Origin: an uncultured Carboxylicivirga sp.
Lineage (GTDB): Bacteria; Bacteroidota; Bacteroidia; Bacteroidales; Marinilabiliaceae
Assembly (NCBI RefSeq): GCF_963674565.1
Contig: NZ_OY771430.1
Span: forward strand, 1,426,001-1,490,000
Length of the DNA stretch: 64,000 bases
Reading direction: 5' to 3'
Part shown: in pieces, positions 26,857 to 35,556 of the stretch
Position numbering within the stretch: position 1 is the stretch's first letter
Layout: each line of letters starts with the position of its first letter
Notes under the pieces: generated by a model
The model's database searches: none
What the model was told of the DNA's origin: nothing
The model's input: the letters and a program-made list of their open reading frames with translations, nothing else
Translations under genes and position numbers: made by a program

Positions 26857-28293
26857 TTATTTACGCTTCATATCCTGTTCAACGTGCTTCAACTCAACCT
26901 TCACTTTGTATTTGTTAAGTAAATGTGCACTTAATTGTTCAGCACTAAAAACTGATCGATGCTGTCCACCTGTACAACCAAAATTTACCATTAAATGTTT
27001 AAAACCCCGGGCGATATATTTCTCTACCGATTTATCAACTATTGAATAAACATCGCTTAAAAAAGCAGCCATTTCAGGTTCTTTACCAAAAAAGGCTATC
27101 ACTTCTTCATCTTTACCAGTTTTATCTGCATATTCAGGGTATCTGCCTGGATTATGAATTGCCCGGCAATCAAACACAAAACCACCGCCATTACCAGAAA
27201 TATCAACAGGAATTCCTCGTTTATACGAAAAGCTGGTTACCCTTACAGTAAGCATTTCTTTATCCTGAGAGATATTGATTAATTCTTCCGATTCGGTCAC
27301 ATTGGTTAATGCCGCAAAAAGAGTTGGCATCTTTTCTTTAAAATCGATAATTGATAACAAATATTTAAGATTTTCGATGGCATAAGGAATACTTTTCAAA
27401 AAATGTTCTTTCTTTTCGTAAAATCCCCTAAAACCATATGCTCCCATAGCCTGCATTATACGAATCAGAACATATCCGTAATAATGCTTTTTAAATAAAT
27501 CCTTATCAATGGTTTTAATCTTGCTTAATTCATCAATGTAAAAATCGAACAATTGTTTTCTTACATCATTTGGGATATCTGCCTTTGCATCAAAAAGAAG
27601 TGATGCTACATCGTATTGAAGAGCTCCTTTTCGCCCTCCCTGGTAATCAATAAACCAGGGTTCATCTTCAACGACCATAACATTACGTGACTGAAAGTCG
27701 CGATATAAAAAATAATCCTGCTCGGCTTCCATTAAGAATGTAATCAGGTGATGGTAATCATCCTCTAATAATTGTTCATCAAAAGGAATACGTGCCAGCT
27801 TTAAAAAGTAATATTTGAAATAATGTAAATCCCACAGCATCGACTGCTTATCAAATGCTTTACGCGGATAACAATTATCATAGTCCAATCCAGTATTTCC
27901 ATCAATCTGAAATCGAATTAAACTCTTCAATGTTTTCTTATAAAAAGACGTTAAATCCTCCGGGAAATCATTACCTTTTCTGATACCCTGCAAAAAAGCA
28001 TATAGAGTAATATCACCCAGATCCTCCTGCAGGTATACATTATGCTTTAAATCCTGACCATATATCTGAGGTACGGAAAGACCTTGTTGACGGAAATGAT
28101 TAGAAAACTCGATAAATGCAATATTTTCTTTTTGATCGGAATTATATACGCCCATTGCAGATTTTTCCCTGCCGGAAATTCTGTAATATTCTCGATAAGA
28201 GCCAGATGGCGGCAACATAATAAACGAACGGGCCTCTTCTCCGGCCCATTTTTCAAACATATCAATTAATAAGAGCTTAGTATTTTTCTCCAC
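26857..28293 (-). CDS. AmgK-like sugar kinase fused to RapZ C-terminal domain
   Basis: The protein is 478 aa. Residues about 1-320 are an APH-type kinase: glycine-rich loop region at 30-45 (GSYREYYRIS), catalytic YRDFQSRN (R198-D199, N204) and the metal site FIDYQGG (D216). This resembles AmgK, the anomeric MurNAc/GlcNAc kinase. Residues about 348-472 match the C-terminal domain of RapZ: RGIPVDISGNGGGFVFDCR, NPGRYP and GCTGGQHRS (439-447). The RapZ P-loop domain is absent; the sugar kinase takes its place. In E. coli that RapZ domain senses glucosamine-6-phosphate. Here it may couple amino-sugar recycling to that signal, which is inference. It lies 13 bp after the DUF554 gene. Confidence 0.85.
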   Translation of the reverse strand: MEKNTKLLLIDMFEKWAGEEARSFIMLPPSGSYREYYRISGREKSAMGVYNSDQKENIAFIEFSNHFRQQGLSVPQIYGQDLKHNVYLQEDLGDITLYAFLQGIRKGNDFPEDLTSFYKKTLKSLIRFQIDGNTGLDYDNCYPRKAFDKQSMLWDLHYFKYYFLKLARIPFDEQLLEDDYHHLITFLMEAEQDYFLYRDFQSRNVMVVEDEPWFIDYQGGRKGALQYDVASLLFDAKADIPNDVRKQLFDFYIDELSKIKTIDKDLFKKHYYGYVLIRIMQAMGAYGFRGFYEKKEHFLKSIPYAIENLKYLLSIIDFKEKMPTLFAALTNVTESEELINISQDKEMLTVRVTSFSYKRGIPVDISGNGGGFVFDCRAIHNPGRYPEYADKTGKDEEVIAFFGKEPEMAAFLSDVYSIVDKSVEKYIARGFKHLMVNFGCTGGQHRSVFSAEQLSAHLLNKYKVKVELKHVEQDMKRK

Positions 28294-28306
28294 GTTGCTT
28301 TTTTCT

Positions 28307-29005
28307 TTAATTCGGGAAGTATGAAATTTTAATCCAAGTAAACAAAATTACCAGCAATAATGCAGGTAACATATTCATTATCTTCAGTTGTTTTATTTCT
28401 AATATATTAATTCCTAATCCAATTAGCAAAATACCTCCAACTGCAGTTAGTTCAGAAATTATTTGCTGAGCCATAAAATCTCCAAGCCAATAAGCCAATA
28501 ATGTAATTCCCCCCTGATATATGAGCATGGGTACAATTGAAAATGTTACGCCTACTCCCATTACAGAAGCCAGGGCCATTGATGAAAATCCATCCATCAT
28601 TGATTTTGTAAACAGAATCTCTGAACCGTTACCCAATCCTTCATCTATCGCACCTAGTATAGTCATTGCTCCCATACAAAACAGAAGAAAAGAAGTGATC
28701 AATCCTTCCGAAAAATGAGGATTTCCTACTTTAAGAATTCTTTTTATTTTGGCCGACATTCGTTCTGTGCTTTCATCTATCCGCAAAAGTTCCCCAATTA
28801 TAGTTCCTATAATCAAACTAAATACTATCACCAGCATTTCAGAACCTTTTAATGCCATGACAATACCAATTACGATGGTAAAAAGACCAATTGCCTGAAA
28901 AACACTTTTCACAACCCTTTGTGGCAATCGTGAACCCACAACCATACCAATCGTACTTCCAATGACTACCGCTACTATATTTACCAGTGTTCCCTGAAGA
29001 ATCAT
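28307..29005 (-). CDS. DUF554 family membrane protein
   Basis: The 232-aa protein has about seven hydrophobic segments and the family's N-terminal pattern (GTLVNIVAVVIGSTIGMVVG) plus a GLGNGSEILFTKSMMDGFSS loop. DUF554 (YdfK/YqgA-like) proteins are predicted inner-membrane transporters with unknown substrate. It is first in the minus-strand run with the AmgK-RapZ fusion 13 bp downstream, so the two probably share a transcript. No function can be given beyond membrane location. Confidence 0.85.
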   Translation of the reverse strand: MILQGTLVNIVAVVIGSTIGMVVGSRLPQRVVKSVFQAIGLFTIVIGIVMALKGSEMLVIVFSLIIGTIIGELLRIDESTERMSAKIKRILKVGNPHFSEGLITSFLLFCMGAMTILGAIDEGLGNGSEILFTKSMMDGFSSMALASVMGVGVTFSIVPMLIYQGGITLLAYWLGDFMAQQIISELTAVGGILLIGLGINILEIKQLKIMNMLPALLLVILFTWIKISYFPN

Positions 29006-29316
29006 CTTAAATAATAAATTTTTATTGCATAAATGTAATTAATAGTTTGAAGGCAAAAGAATGAAGGTTGAAGATTATTGCAACAATCTTTATGTTACAA
29101 TTTTATTTTATCACAAAGATGTATGTATTATCGTATATATTACCACAGAATGTGATATCTGATGTTTTACCTTGATAACATCCAATAAAAATAGACTTTG
29201 CAAGCAGATGACCATAAGTGATAAAACTCAGTTTTTTAAAGCATTGAATATTCGGGTAATAAATTATATTTGTTACATACCTAAGAAGAAGTTAAACTGA
29301 ACTAAAATCTAAGATT
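29006..29316. other. Divergent intergenic region DUF554 / rocD
   Basis: This 311-bp spacer between divergent genes holds the rocD promoter (29244-29272). The rest is AT-rich. I found no convincing promoter for DUF554 and no RNA gene. Confidence 0.5.
29244..29272 (+). promoter_or_regulatory. Promoter of rocD
   Basis: TTG (29244-29246), 18 nt, then TATATTTG (29265-29272), an exact TAnnTTTG -7 element. It lies 45 bp before the ATG at 29317. Confidence 0.6.
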
Positions 29317-30540
29317 ATGACCAATAACATGACTCCTGCCGACTATATTAAAAGGGAGGACAAATATGGTGCACATAACTATCATCCACTTCCGGTTGTG
29401 CTTGAAAAAGGCGAAGGTGTATTTGTTTGGGATGTGGAAGGAAAACGATATTTCGATTTCCTATCAGCCTATTCTGCAGTTAACCAGGGACACTGTCATC
29501 CTAAAATCATTAAAGCACTTACCGATCAGGCTCAGTCATTAACACTCACATCACGTGCCTTTTACAGCAGTGTTTTAGGAGAGTTTGAAGAGTATATCAC
29601 CAACTATTTTGGATATGACAAGGTATTACCCATGAATACCGGTGCCGAAGCAGATGAAACGGCTTTGAAACTGTGTAGAAAATGGGCCTATGACAAAAAA
29701 GGCATTCCTGAAAATCAGGCGAGAATTATTGTTTGTGCCAACAACTTTCACGGACGTACCATTACTATTATATCAATGTCAACCGACCCTGATTCATACA
29801 AAGGATTTGGTCCTTACACACCTGGATTTGTTACTGTTCCATACAATGACCTTGATGCTTTATCCAAAGAACTGGAAGATCCTAATGTAGCTGGTTTTCT
29901 TGTTGAACCAATACAAGGTGAAGCCGGAGTATTTGTTCCAGACAGCGGTTACCTGAAGAAAGCCTACGAAATGTGTAAAGCAAAAAATGTGCTGTTCATG
30001 GCTGATGAAGTACAAACCGGAATAGCAAGAACAGGTAAACTACTGGCTTGTGATCATGAAGGCGTACGACCAGATATTTTAATACTTGGCAAGGCCATTT
30101 CAGGTGGTGTATTCCCTGTTTCAGCAGTTCTTGCCGACGATGAGATTATGTTGGTTATTAAACCAGGTGAACATGGTTCTACCTACGGAGGAAACCCTTT
30201 AGGTTGTAAAGTAGCTATTGCTGCATTACAAGTGATTAAAGACGAAAAATTGGCTGAAAATGCAGAACGTTTGGGCAAAATTTTTCGTGAAGAAATAAGC
30301 AGTATTCAATCCGATATGATTGAGTTGGTTAGAGGCAAAGGATTATTAAATGCAGTTGTTATCAAACCTAAAAATGGTAAAACGGCATGGGACGTATGTG
30401 TTGCTATGAAAGAAAATGGTTTGATTGCAAAACCGACTCATGAGCATATTATTCGGTTTGCACCTCCATTAGTTATTAATGAAGAGCAACTGCACGAAGC
30501 TATAGCAATCATTAAAAATACAATTACTCAATTTGAGTAA
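29317..30540 (+). CDS. rocD: Ornithine--oxo-acid aminotransferase
   Basis: The 407-aa class-III PLP aminotransferase matches ornithine aminotransferase closely: AYSAVNQGHCHPKIIKALTD, NTGAEADETALKLCRKW (PLP phosphate site), NNFHGRTI, FLVEPIQGEAGV, DEVQTGIARTG (D binding the pyridine N) and the Schiff-base lysine in LGKAISGGVFP. It converts ornithine and 2-oxoglutarate to glutamate-5-semialdehyde and glutamate, linking arginine and proline metabolism. It is monocistronic, with its own promoter and a terminator 25 bp after the stop. Confidence 0.95.
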   Translation: MTNNMTPADYIKREDKYGAHNYHPLPVVLEKGEGVFVWDVEGKRYFDFLSAYSAVNQGHCHPKIIKALTDQAQSLTLTSRAFYSSVLGEFEEYITNYFGYDKVLPMNTGAEADETALKLCRKWAYDKKGIPENQARIIVCANNFHGRTITIISMSTDPDSYKGFGPYTPGFVTVPYNDLDALSKELEDPNVAGFLVEPIQGEAGVFVPDSGYLKKAYEMCKAKNVLFMADEVQTGIARTGKLLACDHEGVRPDILILGKAISGGVFPVSAVLADDEIMLVIKPGEHGSTYGGNPLGCKVAIAALQVIKDEKLAENAERLGKIFREEISSIQSDMIELVRGKGLLNAVVIKPKNGKTAWDVCVAMKENGLIAKPTHEHIIRFAPPLVINEEQLHEAIAIIKNTITQFE

Positions 30541-30564
30541 ATAATTCCGTGTTACAATTTTCTT

Positions 30565-30597
30565 AAAATGGTGCTGACAATCAGCGCCATTTTTTCT
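30565..30597 (+). terminator. Bidirectional terminator rocD / DsrE gene
   Basis: The stem aatggtgctga / tcagcgccatt (11 bp with one wobble) has a 3-nt loop and ends in T6 on the plus strand. On the minus strand the same hairpin directly follows the DsrE stop and is followed by TTTTAAG, so it probably serves both converging genes. Confidence 0.85.
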
Positions 30598-30941
30598 TAG
30601 AAATTCAGTTGTTTCCACCCCTCTTTCAGGCGCTGAGTAACAGGTAATCCCATCGGTTTTACATCAAAATCCAAATTTCTTAGATCATCTGCTACACCAT
30701 ACATATCGGCACAATTAACACAAGCCTCAATAATAACACCATCAGTTTTCATCTGTAAAACCTTTTCCTTGACTGTTTCATCCTCTAAAAGCAACTTGAC
30801 AGATGGTCCCCAGACAATAAGGTTTACTATATCGAACCATTTATTCTTTGCGGCAGCATGAGTGTACATTAAACAAACTTTTATAGCAACTTCAGGATCG
30901 CCACTACTCCAAATAACCATTAACTTATCCTGTTTTTTCAT
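30597..30941 (-). CDS. DsrE-family small protein
   Basis: The 114-aa protein has the DsrE/YchN-like fold pattern: an N-terminal strand (KLMVIWSSGDPEVAIKVC), an AAAKNKW helix, the NLIVWGPSVKLL strand and a C-terminal EACVNCADMYGVADDL segment. The two cysteines in CVNC could be redox-active or carry sulfur, as in DsrE/TusD relatives. No other sulfur-transfer genes are nearby. It is monocistronic and shares a terminator with rocD. An exact role is unknown. Confidence 0.8.
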   Translation of the reverse strand: MKKQDKLMVIWSSGDPEVAIKVCLMYTHAAAKNKWFDIVNLIVWGPSVKLLLEDETVKEKVLQMKTDGVIIEACVNCADMYGVADDLRNLDFDVKPMGLPVTQRLKEGWKQLNF

Positions 30942-31071
30942 CTTATTAAACTTTATGATTACCTCTAATATAGCTTATATTATCAAAAACAATAAACCAT
31001 TTTATTTCCACATAATATATATAAACATTACATTTAGGTAAGCTAGACCTAAATAAATAAAATTTGCCAGT

Positions 31072-31581
31072 ATGACCAGTAAAGAAACATACATATCACT
31101 ACTTAAAGAACAATCGCTTCTGATAGATCAAAAAAACTTTGATCTAAATTCGTGGAAAAAAGCCACCGCATTAGTCATAGAAGCATGTTTTGGTTTAAAT
31201 TCACCACATCTTAAAACTATTGAGAACATCAATTACGAATACAATAGTTGGGTTCTCAGGGATGAATCGGGAGTTACTGATCCTGTTAAGACCGAATGCA
31301 AAAGTGTTCTTAACATCATCATAAAAGAACTTGAAATTAGTGATGTAAGTACCGACCAAGCAAACAATGATAAAGATTTAAGTTTTGTTTGGTTACCTTT
31401 TGAAGATGAACTGACTGGAGCTGCATCAAAGAAACTGAAAGCTTTGATTATGGATTCAAAGACTACGAAGCAGGATATTGAAAAATTTTTAAAAGATTTG
31501 CCCGGACAAACTACTATTGATATACTAAATGCTATCTTAACGTCATCAGAATTTAAGATTTGGCTTAATAATAAAGGATAA
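31072..31581 (+). CDS. Uncharacterised soluble protein, 169 aa
   Basis: I do not recognise the family. The sequence is acidic, mostly helical, with no signal peptide, membrane segment or cysteine cluster. Residues about 20-90 (LNSWKKATALVIEACFGLNS...) and the C-terminal SKTTKQDIEKFLKDLPGQTT look like two helical segments. It precedes the STAS-like gene by 8 bp and is probably co-transcribed, so the pair may act together. A partially palindromic sequence (taggt-N7-accta, 31035-31051) lies about 20 bp upstream. Confidence 0.65.
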   Translation: MTSKETYISLLKEQSLLIDQKNFDLNSWKKATALVIEACFGLNSPHLKTIENINYEYNSWVLRDESGVTDPVKTECKSVLNIIIKELEISDVSTDQANNDKDLSFVWLPFEDELTGAASKKLKALIMDSKTTKQDIEKFLKDLPGQTTIDILNAILTSSEFKIWLNNKG

Positions 31582-31589
31582 TTTGAGTA

Positions 31590-31958
31590 ATGATTACATA
31601 CGCATATATTGATGGTATCCTTCATGTTACACCAACGAAAGATATTTATTTTAAAGATCTGGTGAGTTTCCTGGAAGACTTTTCACAGTTGGATAATTTA
31701 CCGGCTAATGTTAAAATTTTATATGACTTACGCGATGCCAATGTTTTCCTGCATCTGGATGAGATAAGTAAACTATCAAATCTGGCAGAAAAGATGACCT
31801 TGAATGTAAAAAATATACGAACAGCATTTGTTGTTGAAGACCCTAAAGCTACTGCATACACAATGCTTTACTCATGGATGCCAAAAACTGATCGCCTTAA
31901 ACGTGAACATTTTTCTACTGAAGATGCAGCCGTATTATGGCTGCACAAGGAAGAATAA
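31590..31958 (+). CDS. STAS/SpoIIAA-like small protein
   Basis: The 122-aa protein has the alternating beta-alpha pattern of SpoIIAA-like/STAS proteins: YIDGILHVTPTKDIYFKDLV, NVKILYDLRDANVF (strand before the central helix), and IRTAFVVEDPKATAYTMLYS. This type often binds small ligands or partner proteins. I see no phosphorylatable serine motif typical of anti-sigma antagonists. It follows the 169-aa gene by 8 bp. Confidence 0.55.
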   Translation: MITYAYIDGILHVTPTKDIYFKDLVSFLEDFSQLDNLPANVKILYDLRDANVFLHLDEISKLSNLAEKMTLNVKNIRTAFVVEDPKATAYTMLYSWMPKTDRLKREHFSTEDAAVLWLHKEE

Positions 31959-31963
31959 ATATT

Positions 31964-31990
31964 AATAAAAAAGCCGCCAATAGGCGGCTT
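31964..31990 (-). terminator. Terminator of the 196-residue coiled-coil gene
   Basis: The stem aagccgcc / ggcggctt (8 bp, loop aata) is followed on the minus strand by TTTTTTATTAAT. It may also serve the converging plus-strand pair, though the T-tract there is poor. Confidence 0.8.
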
Positions 31991-31998
31991 TCGCATTG

Positions 31999-32589
31999 TT
32001 ATAAATTATTTTTGAGCTTTACATCCATTAAATCACGGGCAAGTTTCTGTTCACGCTTCAAAGCTGTTTTACGATGATTTTCGTATTCCATTTCAACTTC
32101 CGTTAACCTTTCCTTAGTTTCCTTTGTAACAACGTGACTACGTTTGTACATTAAAAACAAAGCAACAGATAAACAAACCAAAACAAAGATAATTCCCCAC
32201 ATAATGGAATTATATGCAGCTTTATCTATTTCCTGACCTAAAAAGCTCATGCTATCCTTGCTACGGGTAACGGTTTCCAATTCCTTTTTTACATTAGCCA
32301 AATTGGTTTCCAGTTCATTCTGAGTAGCTTTAAGCTCGTTTATTTCTGATTCGTTTTTAGTTATTGTAGTTTGTTGCTTCTTTAAACTATCCAAAGAGCT
32401 TTTTTTAAGTGCCATTAAATGATTATACCGAACAACCTTAAACTGTTCATAGGTATTGGATTTTTTGATAACATATTCAAACTGATCATTTATTGATGAT
32501 TCTTTGAATACATCTTCATCCTGTGCTGATAATGGTGTAACAATTACAATAGTAATTAAAATAACAAGGTACCGTCCAATCTTTCTCAT
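31999..32589 (-). CDS. Exported coiled-coil membrane protein, 196 aa
   Basis: It has an N-terminal signal (YLVILITIVIVTPLSAQ), a long periplasmic coiled coil (about residues 55-110, KKQQTTITKNESEINELKAT), a transmembrane helix (about 130-148, IMWGIIFVLVCLSVALFLMY) and a second charged coiled coil in the cytoplasm. Similar Bacteroidota proteins are often labelled tRNA (guanine-N1)-methyltransferase, but nothing of a TrmD fold is visible, so I reject that name. It is probably a membrane-anchored structural or signalling protein. It is monocistronic. Confidence 0.7.
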   Translation of the reverse strand: MRKIGRYLVILITIVIVTPLSAQDEDVFKESSINDQFEYVIKKSNTYEQFKVVRYNHLMALKKSSLDSLKKQQTTITKNESEINELKATQNELETNLANVKKELETVTRSKDSMSFLGQEIDKAAYNSIMWGIIFVLVCLSVALFLMYKRSHVVTKETKERLTEVEMEYENHRKTALKREQKLARDLMDVKLKNNL

Positions 32590-32726
32590 TATATTTATTT
32601 TATCTTACATTTTGCTTCTTATACTAGGTCAACGCTTGCCAGACCTGCATTATTGTGTAACAACAATTATTTTGACTTTAATTCTGAATTGAATCAAATT
32701 TATCAATAAAATTAAACACTGTGAAA

Positions 32727-32754
32727 CAAAAAAGCTCCCATTTTAGGAGCTTTT
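32727..32754 (-). terminator. Terminator of argS
   Basis: The stem aaaagctcc / ggagctttt (9 bp) has a 7-nt loop and is followed on the minus strand by TTTTTTGTTT. It starts 26 bases after the argS stop. Confidence 0.85.
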
Positions 32755-32779
32755 ATTGAATTATGTATGTTTTAACCTA

Positions 32780-34573
32780 TTACATTCTTTCAGGCACATC
32801 AATACCTAGCATCCACATACCATTTTTAATAACAGTACCTACATTTTTACAAAGGACCAGACGCATATCTCGTTTTGCCTCATCTTCTTCAACTGCAATT
32901 GGTGATTCGTGATAAAACTGATTAAATTCTTTTGCCATATCGTAAATAAAATTCGCAATTAAGGCCGGGCTATAAACTTTACCCGCTTCAGCAACTACCG
33001 AAGGAAAGTTTGAAATCATTTTCATCAACTGAACTTCTTTATCAGTTAACTCAACATCTTTGCTTGCTGCTTCAGGTAGTACGATTCCTTTTTCCTGAGC
33101 CTTACGACCTATGGACTGGATACGTGCGTATGTATATTGAATAAATGGTCCTGTATTTCCATTGAAGTCAATTGATTCCTTCGGATCGAATGTCATGTTT
33201 TTACGAGGATCAACCTTCAATATGAAGTATTTTAACGCACCCAAAGCAATGGTTTTAAACACCTTCTCTGCTTCTTCTTCGCTATAACCTTCCAGCTTAC
33301 CCAATTCTTTCGACATAACACGTGCGGTGTCAATCATGTCCTTCATAAGATCATCAGCATCAACCACAGTTCCTTCGCGAGACTTCATTTTACCTTCCGG
33401 TAACTCAACCATTCCATAGCTGAAGTGTACCAGATCTTTACCCCATTCCAGTCCTAATTTATCAAGCAGAATAGCCAATACTTTAAAATGATAGTTTTGT
33501 TCGTTACCTACAACATATACCATCTTATCAATTGAGAAATCATCATATCGTAACTTTGCAGTTCCAATATCCTGCGTCATATATACACTGGTACCATCGC
33601 TACGCAACAATAGCTTTTCATCCAATCCATCATTCTGAAGGTCAGCCCAAACACTATTATCGTTACGGCGATAGAAAACACCTTTTTCAAGACCTTCCAA
33701 CACCATGTCACGACCTGTTTTGAAGGTATCTGACTCGTAATAGATTTTGTCGAAGTCGACACCCATCATTTTATATGTTTCATCAAAACCAGCATATACC
33801 CACTGATTCATCATCTCCCACAAACCATATACTTCCTCATCGTGGGATTCCCATTTAAGTAGCATTTCTCGGGCTTCTTTCATCAATGGAGATTGCACTT
33901 CTGCTTCCTCTTTTGTAGCGCCTTTCTCAATCAAGTCGGCTTGCTCCTTTTTGTATTCCTGATCGAACTTCACATAAAAATCCCCAACTAAGTGGTCACC
34001 TTTCTTGCCAGTTGATTCAGGAGTCTGACCTTCACCCCACTTCTTCCAGGCCAGCATCGACTTGCAAATATGAATACCACGGTCGTTAACAATATTGGTT
34101 TTAACCACCTTATTACCATTTGCAGCCACAATACGTGATAACGAATATCCTAACAGGTTATTTCGGATATGACCAAGGTGAAGCGGTTTATTAGTATTTG
34201 GTGATGAATATTCAATCATTACTAAAGAAGAATCATCGGTAGCTGATGTTTTTCCATAGTCAATATTCTGTACTAATTCATTCAATAATCCCAACCAATA
34301 TGCATGAGAAAGCTGAATATTTAAAAAGCCTTTGATCACTTCAAAAGCTGATACTTCTTCACAATCATTTATTAAATAAGTACCCAAATCTTCACCTGTT
34401 TGCACAGGATTTTTCTTAGACACCTTCAGTAGCGGGAAAACAACGATAGTGTAATCCCCTTTCATATCTTTGCGGGTTAATTGCAGCTGAACACTTTCTT
34501 CAGTAATTTCTGCCCCGTATAATTCTTTTACAGCCTTGGCAACAGATGCCTTTATGCGATTCTCAATTACCAT
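32780..34573 (-). CDS. argS: Arginyl-tRNA synthetase
   Basis: The protein is 597 aa from the ATG at 34573. Class-I signatures are present: SSPNTNKPLHLGHIRNNLLG (HIGH as HLGH) and EGKMKSREGTVVDADDLM (the KMSKS loop as KMKSR). The N-terminal Add-1 domain and the C-terminal DALR anticodon-binding domain (residues about 480-597) are both complete. It charges tRNA-Arg. An earlier in-frame ATG at 34615 overlaps a perfect -7 element (TACCTTTG), so the later start is better. Confidence 0.95.
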   Translation of the reverse strand: MVIENRIKASVAKAVKELYGAEITEESVQLQLTRKDMKGDYTIVVFPLLKVSKKNPVQTGEDLGTYLINDCEEVSAFEVIKGFLNIQLSHAYWLGLLNELVQNIDYGKTSATDDSSLVMIEYSSPNTNKPLHLGHIRNNLLGYSLSRIVAANGNKVVKTNIVNDRGIHICKSMLAWKKWGEGQTPESTGKKGDHLVGDFYVKFDQEYKKEQADLIEKGATKEEAEVQSPLMKEAREMLLKWESHDEEVYGLWEMMNQWVYAGFDETYKMMGVDFDKIYYESDTFKTGRDMVLEGLEKGVFYRRNDNSVWADLQNDGLDEKLLLRSDGTSVYMTQDIGTAKLRYDDFSIDKMVYVVGNEQNYHFKVLAILLDKLGLEWGKDLVHFSYGMVELPEGKMKSREGTVVDADDLMKDMIDTARVMSKELGKLEGYSEEEAEKVFKTIALGALKYFILKVDPRKNMTFDPKESIDFNGNTGPFIQYTYARIQSIGRKAQEKGIVLPEAASKDVELTDKEVQLMKMISNFPSVVAEAGKVYSPALIANFIYDMAKEFNQFYHESPIAVEEDEAKRDMRLVLCKNVGTVIKNGMWMLGIDVPERM

Positions 34574-34612
34574 TTTCAAATTTGTTATGCGTAAGCTAAA
34601 TTTTTGAATGCG

Positions 34613-34620
34613 CAAAGGTA
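34613..34620 (-). promoter_or_regulatory. -7 element of argS
   Basis: TACCTTTG on the minus strand matches TAnnTTTG exactly and lies 39 bp before the ATG at 34573. A standard -33 is not obvious. Confidence 0.45.
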
Positions 34621-34760
34621 ATAAATAAAGGCCAACTCTTCAGCCTAAAGAATTATTAGTTTTTTTTCATAAATAAGCAGTAATTCATCCGAATATGAAT
34701 GATGTGAAGACAGAATGAATCTATAGCTGGCCGTTCAAGAATTTATTGAAATAATGAACA

Positions 34761-35393
34761 TTACATGCCCAACTCAAATTCAATGGGGATAATATATTCA
34801 CTTAATAAAGACTGTCCTTCACGTGTAGCAGGAAAGAAATGCCAGTCTGTAGGGATTTTACGAGCAGCATCCATAACAGCCTTATCTAATTCAGAATTTA
34901 GCTTTTCGGAAATATAAAATCCGTAAACTTTCCCTTTTTGGTTAATTTTCAATGTTAGTACAACTCTACCTGTAACATCATTACTGATAGCTCCTTTAGG
35001 ATAATTCACATTTGACACCATAAACAAATAAGGAATCAACGGACTTCCTTCGAAATAACACGGTGTGTTGAATCGCGTATTCTTTGTAATATGCTCGCCA
35101 CCAATGCGGGTTACCAGCATATTATCGAAATCGTATTCATACTCTAATATTTTGTTGAAATTAAAATATTGCCATTTACCTACCTTTTTACCAAAACTAT
35201 ATTGTCCTTTTTCAATCAAATGATCCTTATAAAACAATTGGTAATTACCGTTTTTAACTCCTTCTGTAGACTCTGTAAATTTTGAAAGTAACAGACCATC
35301 CTCCTGCGTAACTTCGGTACCTTGCTGAGCATAAATAAACGCAGAACAAAACATCAGAATTAAAAGCTGTAGTATTCGAAAATTAGAGTTCAT
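34761..35393 (-). CDS. TonB C-terminal-domain-like exported protein
   Basis: The protein is 210 aa from the ATG at 35393 (an earlier ATG at 35417 would precede the signal peptide by eight residues). The signal is FRILQLLILMFCSAFIYAQ. A central MORN-like or toxin-antitoxin-like repeat region (QLFYKDHLIEKGQYSFGKKVGKWQYF) suggests two short variants of the MORN motif. Residues about 120-210 match a TonB-C fold (GAISNDVTGRVVLTLKINQKG, ...ARKIPTDWHFFPA). No N-terminal TonB helix or proline-rich spacer exists, so this is not an energy-coupling TonB but an exported relative. Function unknown. Confidence 0.7.
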   Translation of the reverse strand: MNSNFRILQLLILMFCSAFIYAQQGTEVTQEDGLLLSKFTESTEGVKNGNYQLFYKDHLIEKGQYSFGKKVGKWQYFNFNKILEYEYDFDNMLVTRIGGEHITKNTRFNTPCYFEGSPLIPYLFMVSNVNYPKGAISNDVTGRVVLTLKINQKGKVYGFYISEKLNSELDKAVMDAARKIPTDWHFFPATREGQSLLSEYIIPIEFELGM

Positions 35394-35556
35394 GTACCTT
35401 ACAACGTTTAAAACCACGATAAGTTACTAAAACAGGCAATAGTCTGCAATTTGTTAGTCCAAAGTTCGCAAACGGAGAAAAGAAAGGATTGCATCTTTTA
35501 TAACCATTTTTATTATTAAGACACAATCCTTTTAATATTAAATCCTATTGAGAAAC

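Noticed and set aside
31999..32589. tRNA (guanine-N1)-methyltransferase label
   Set aside because: The protein has a signal, a transmembrane helix and coiled coils but no SPOUT/TrmD pattern.
34573..34615. Earlier argS start at 34615
   Set aside because: That ATG lies within a perfect TACCTTTG -7 element, so the start at 34573 is preferred.
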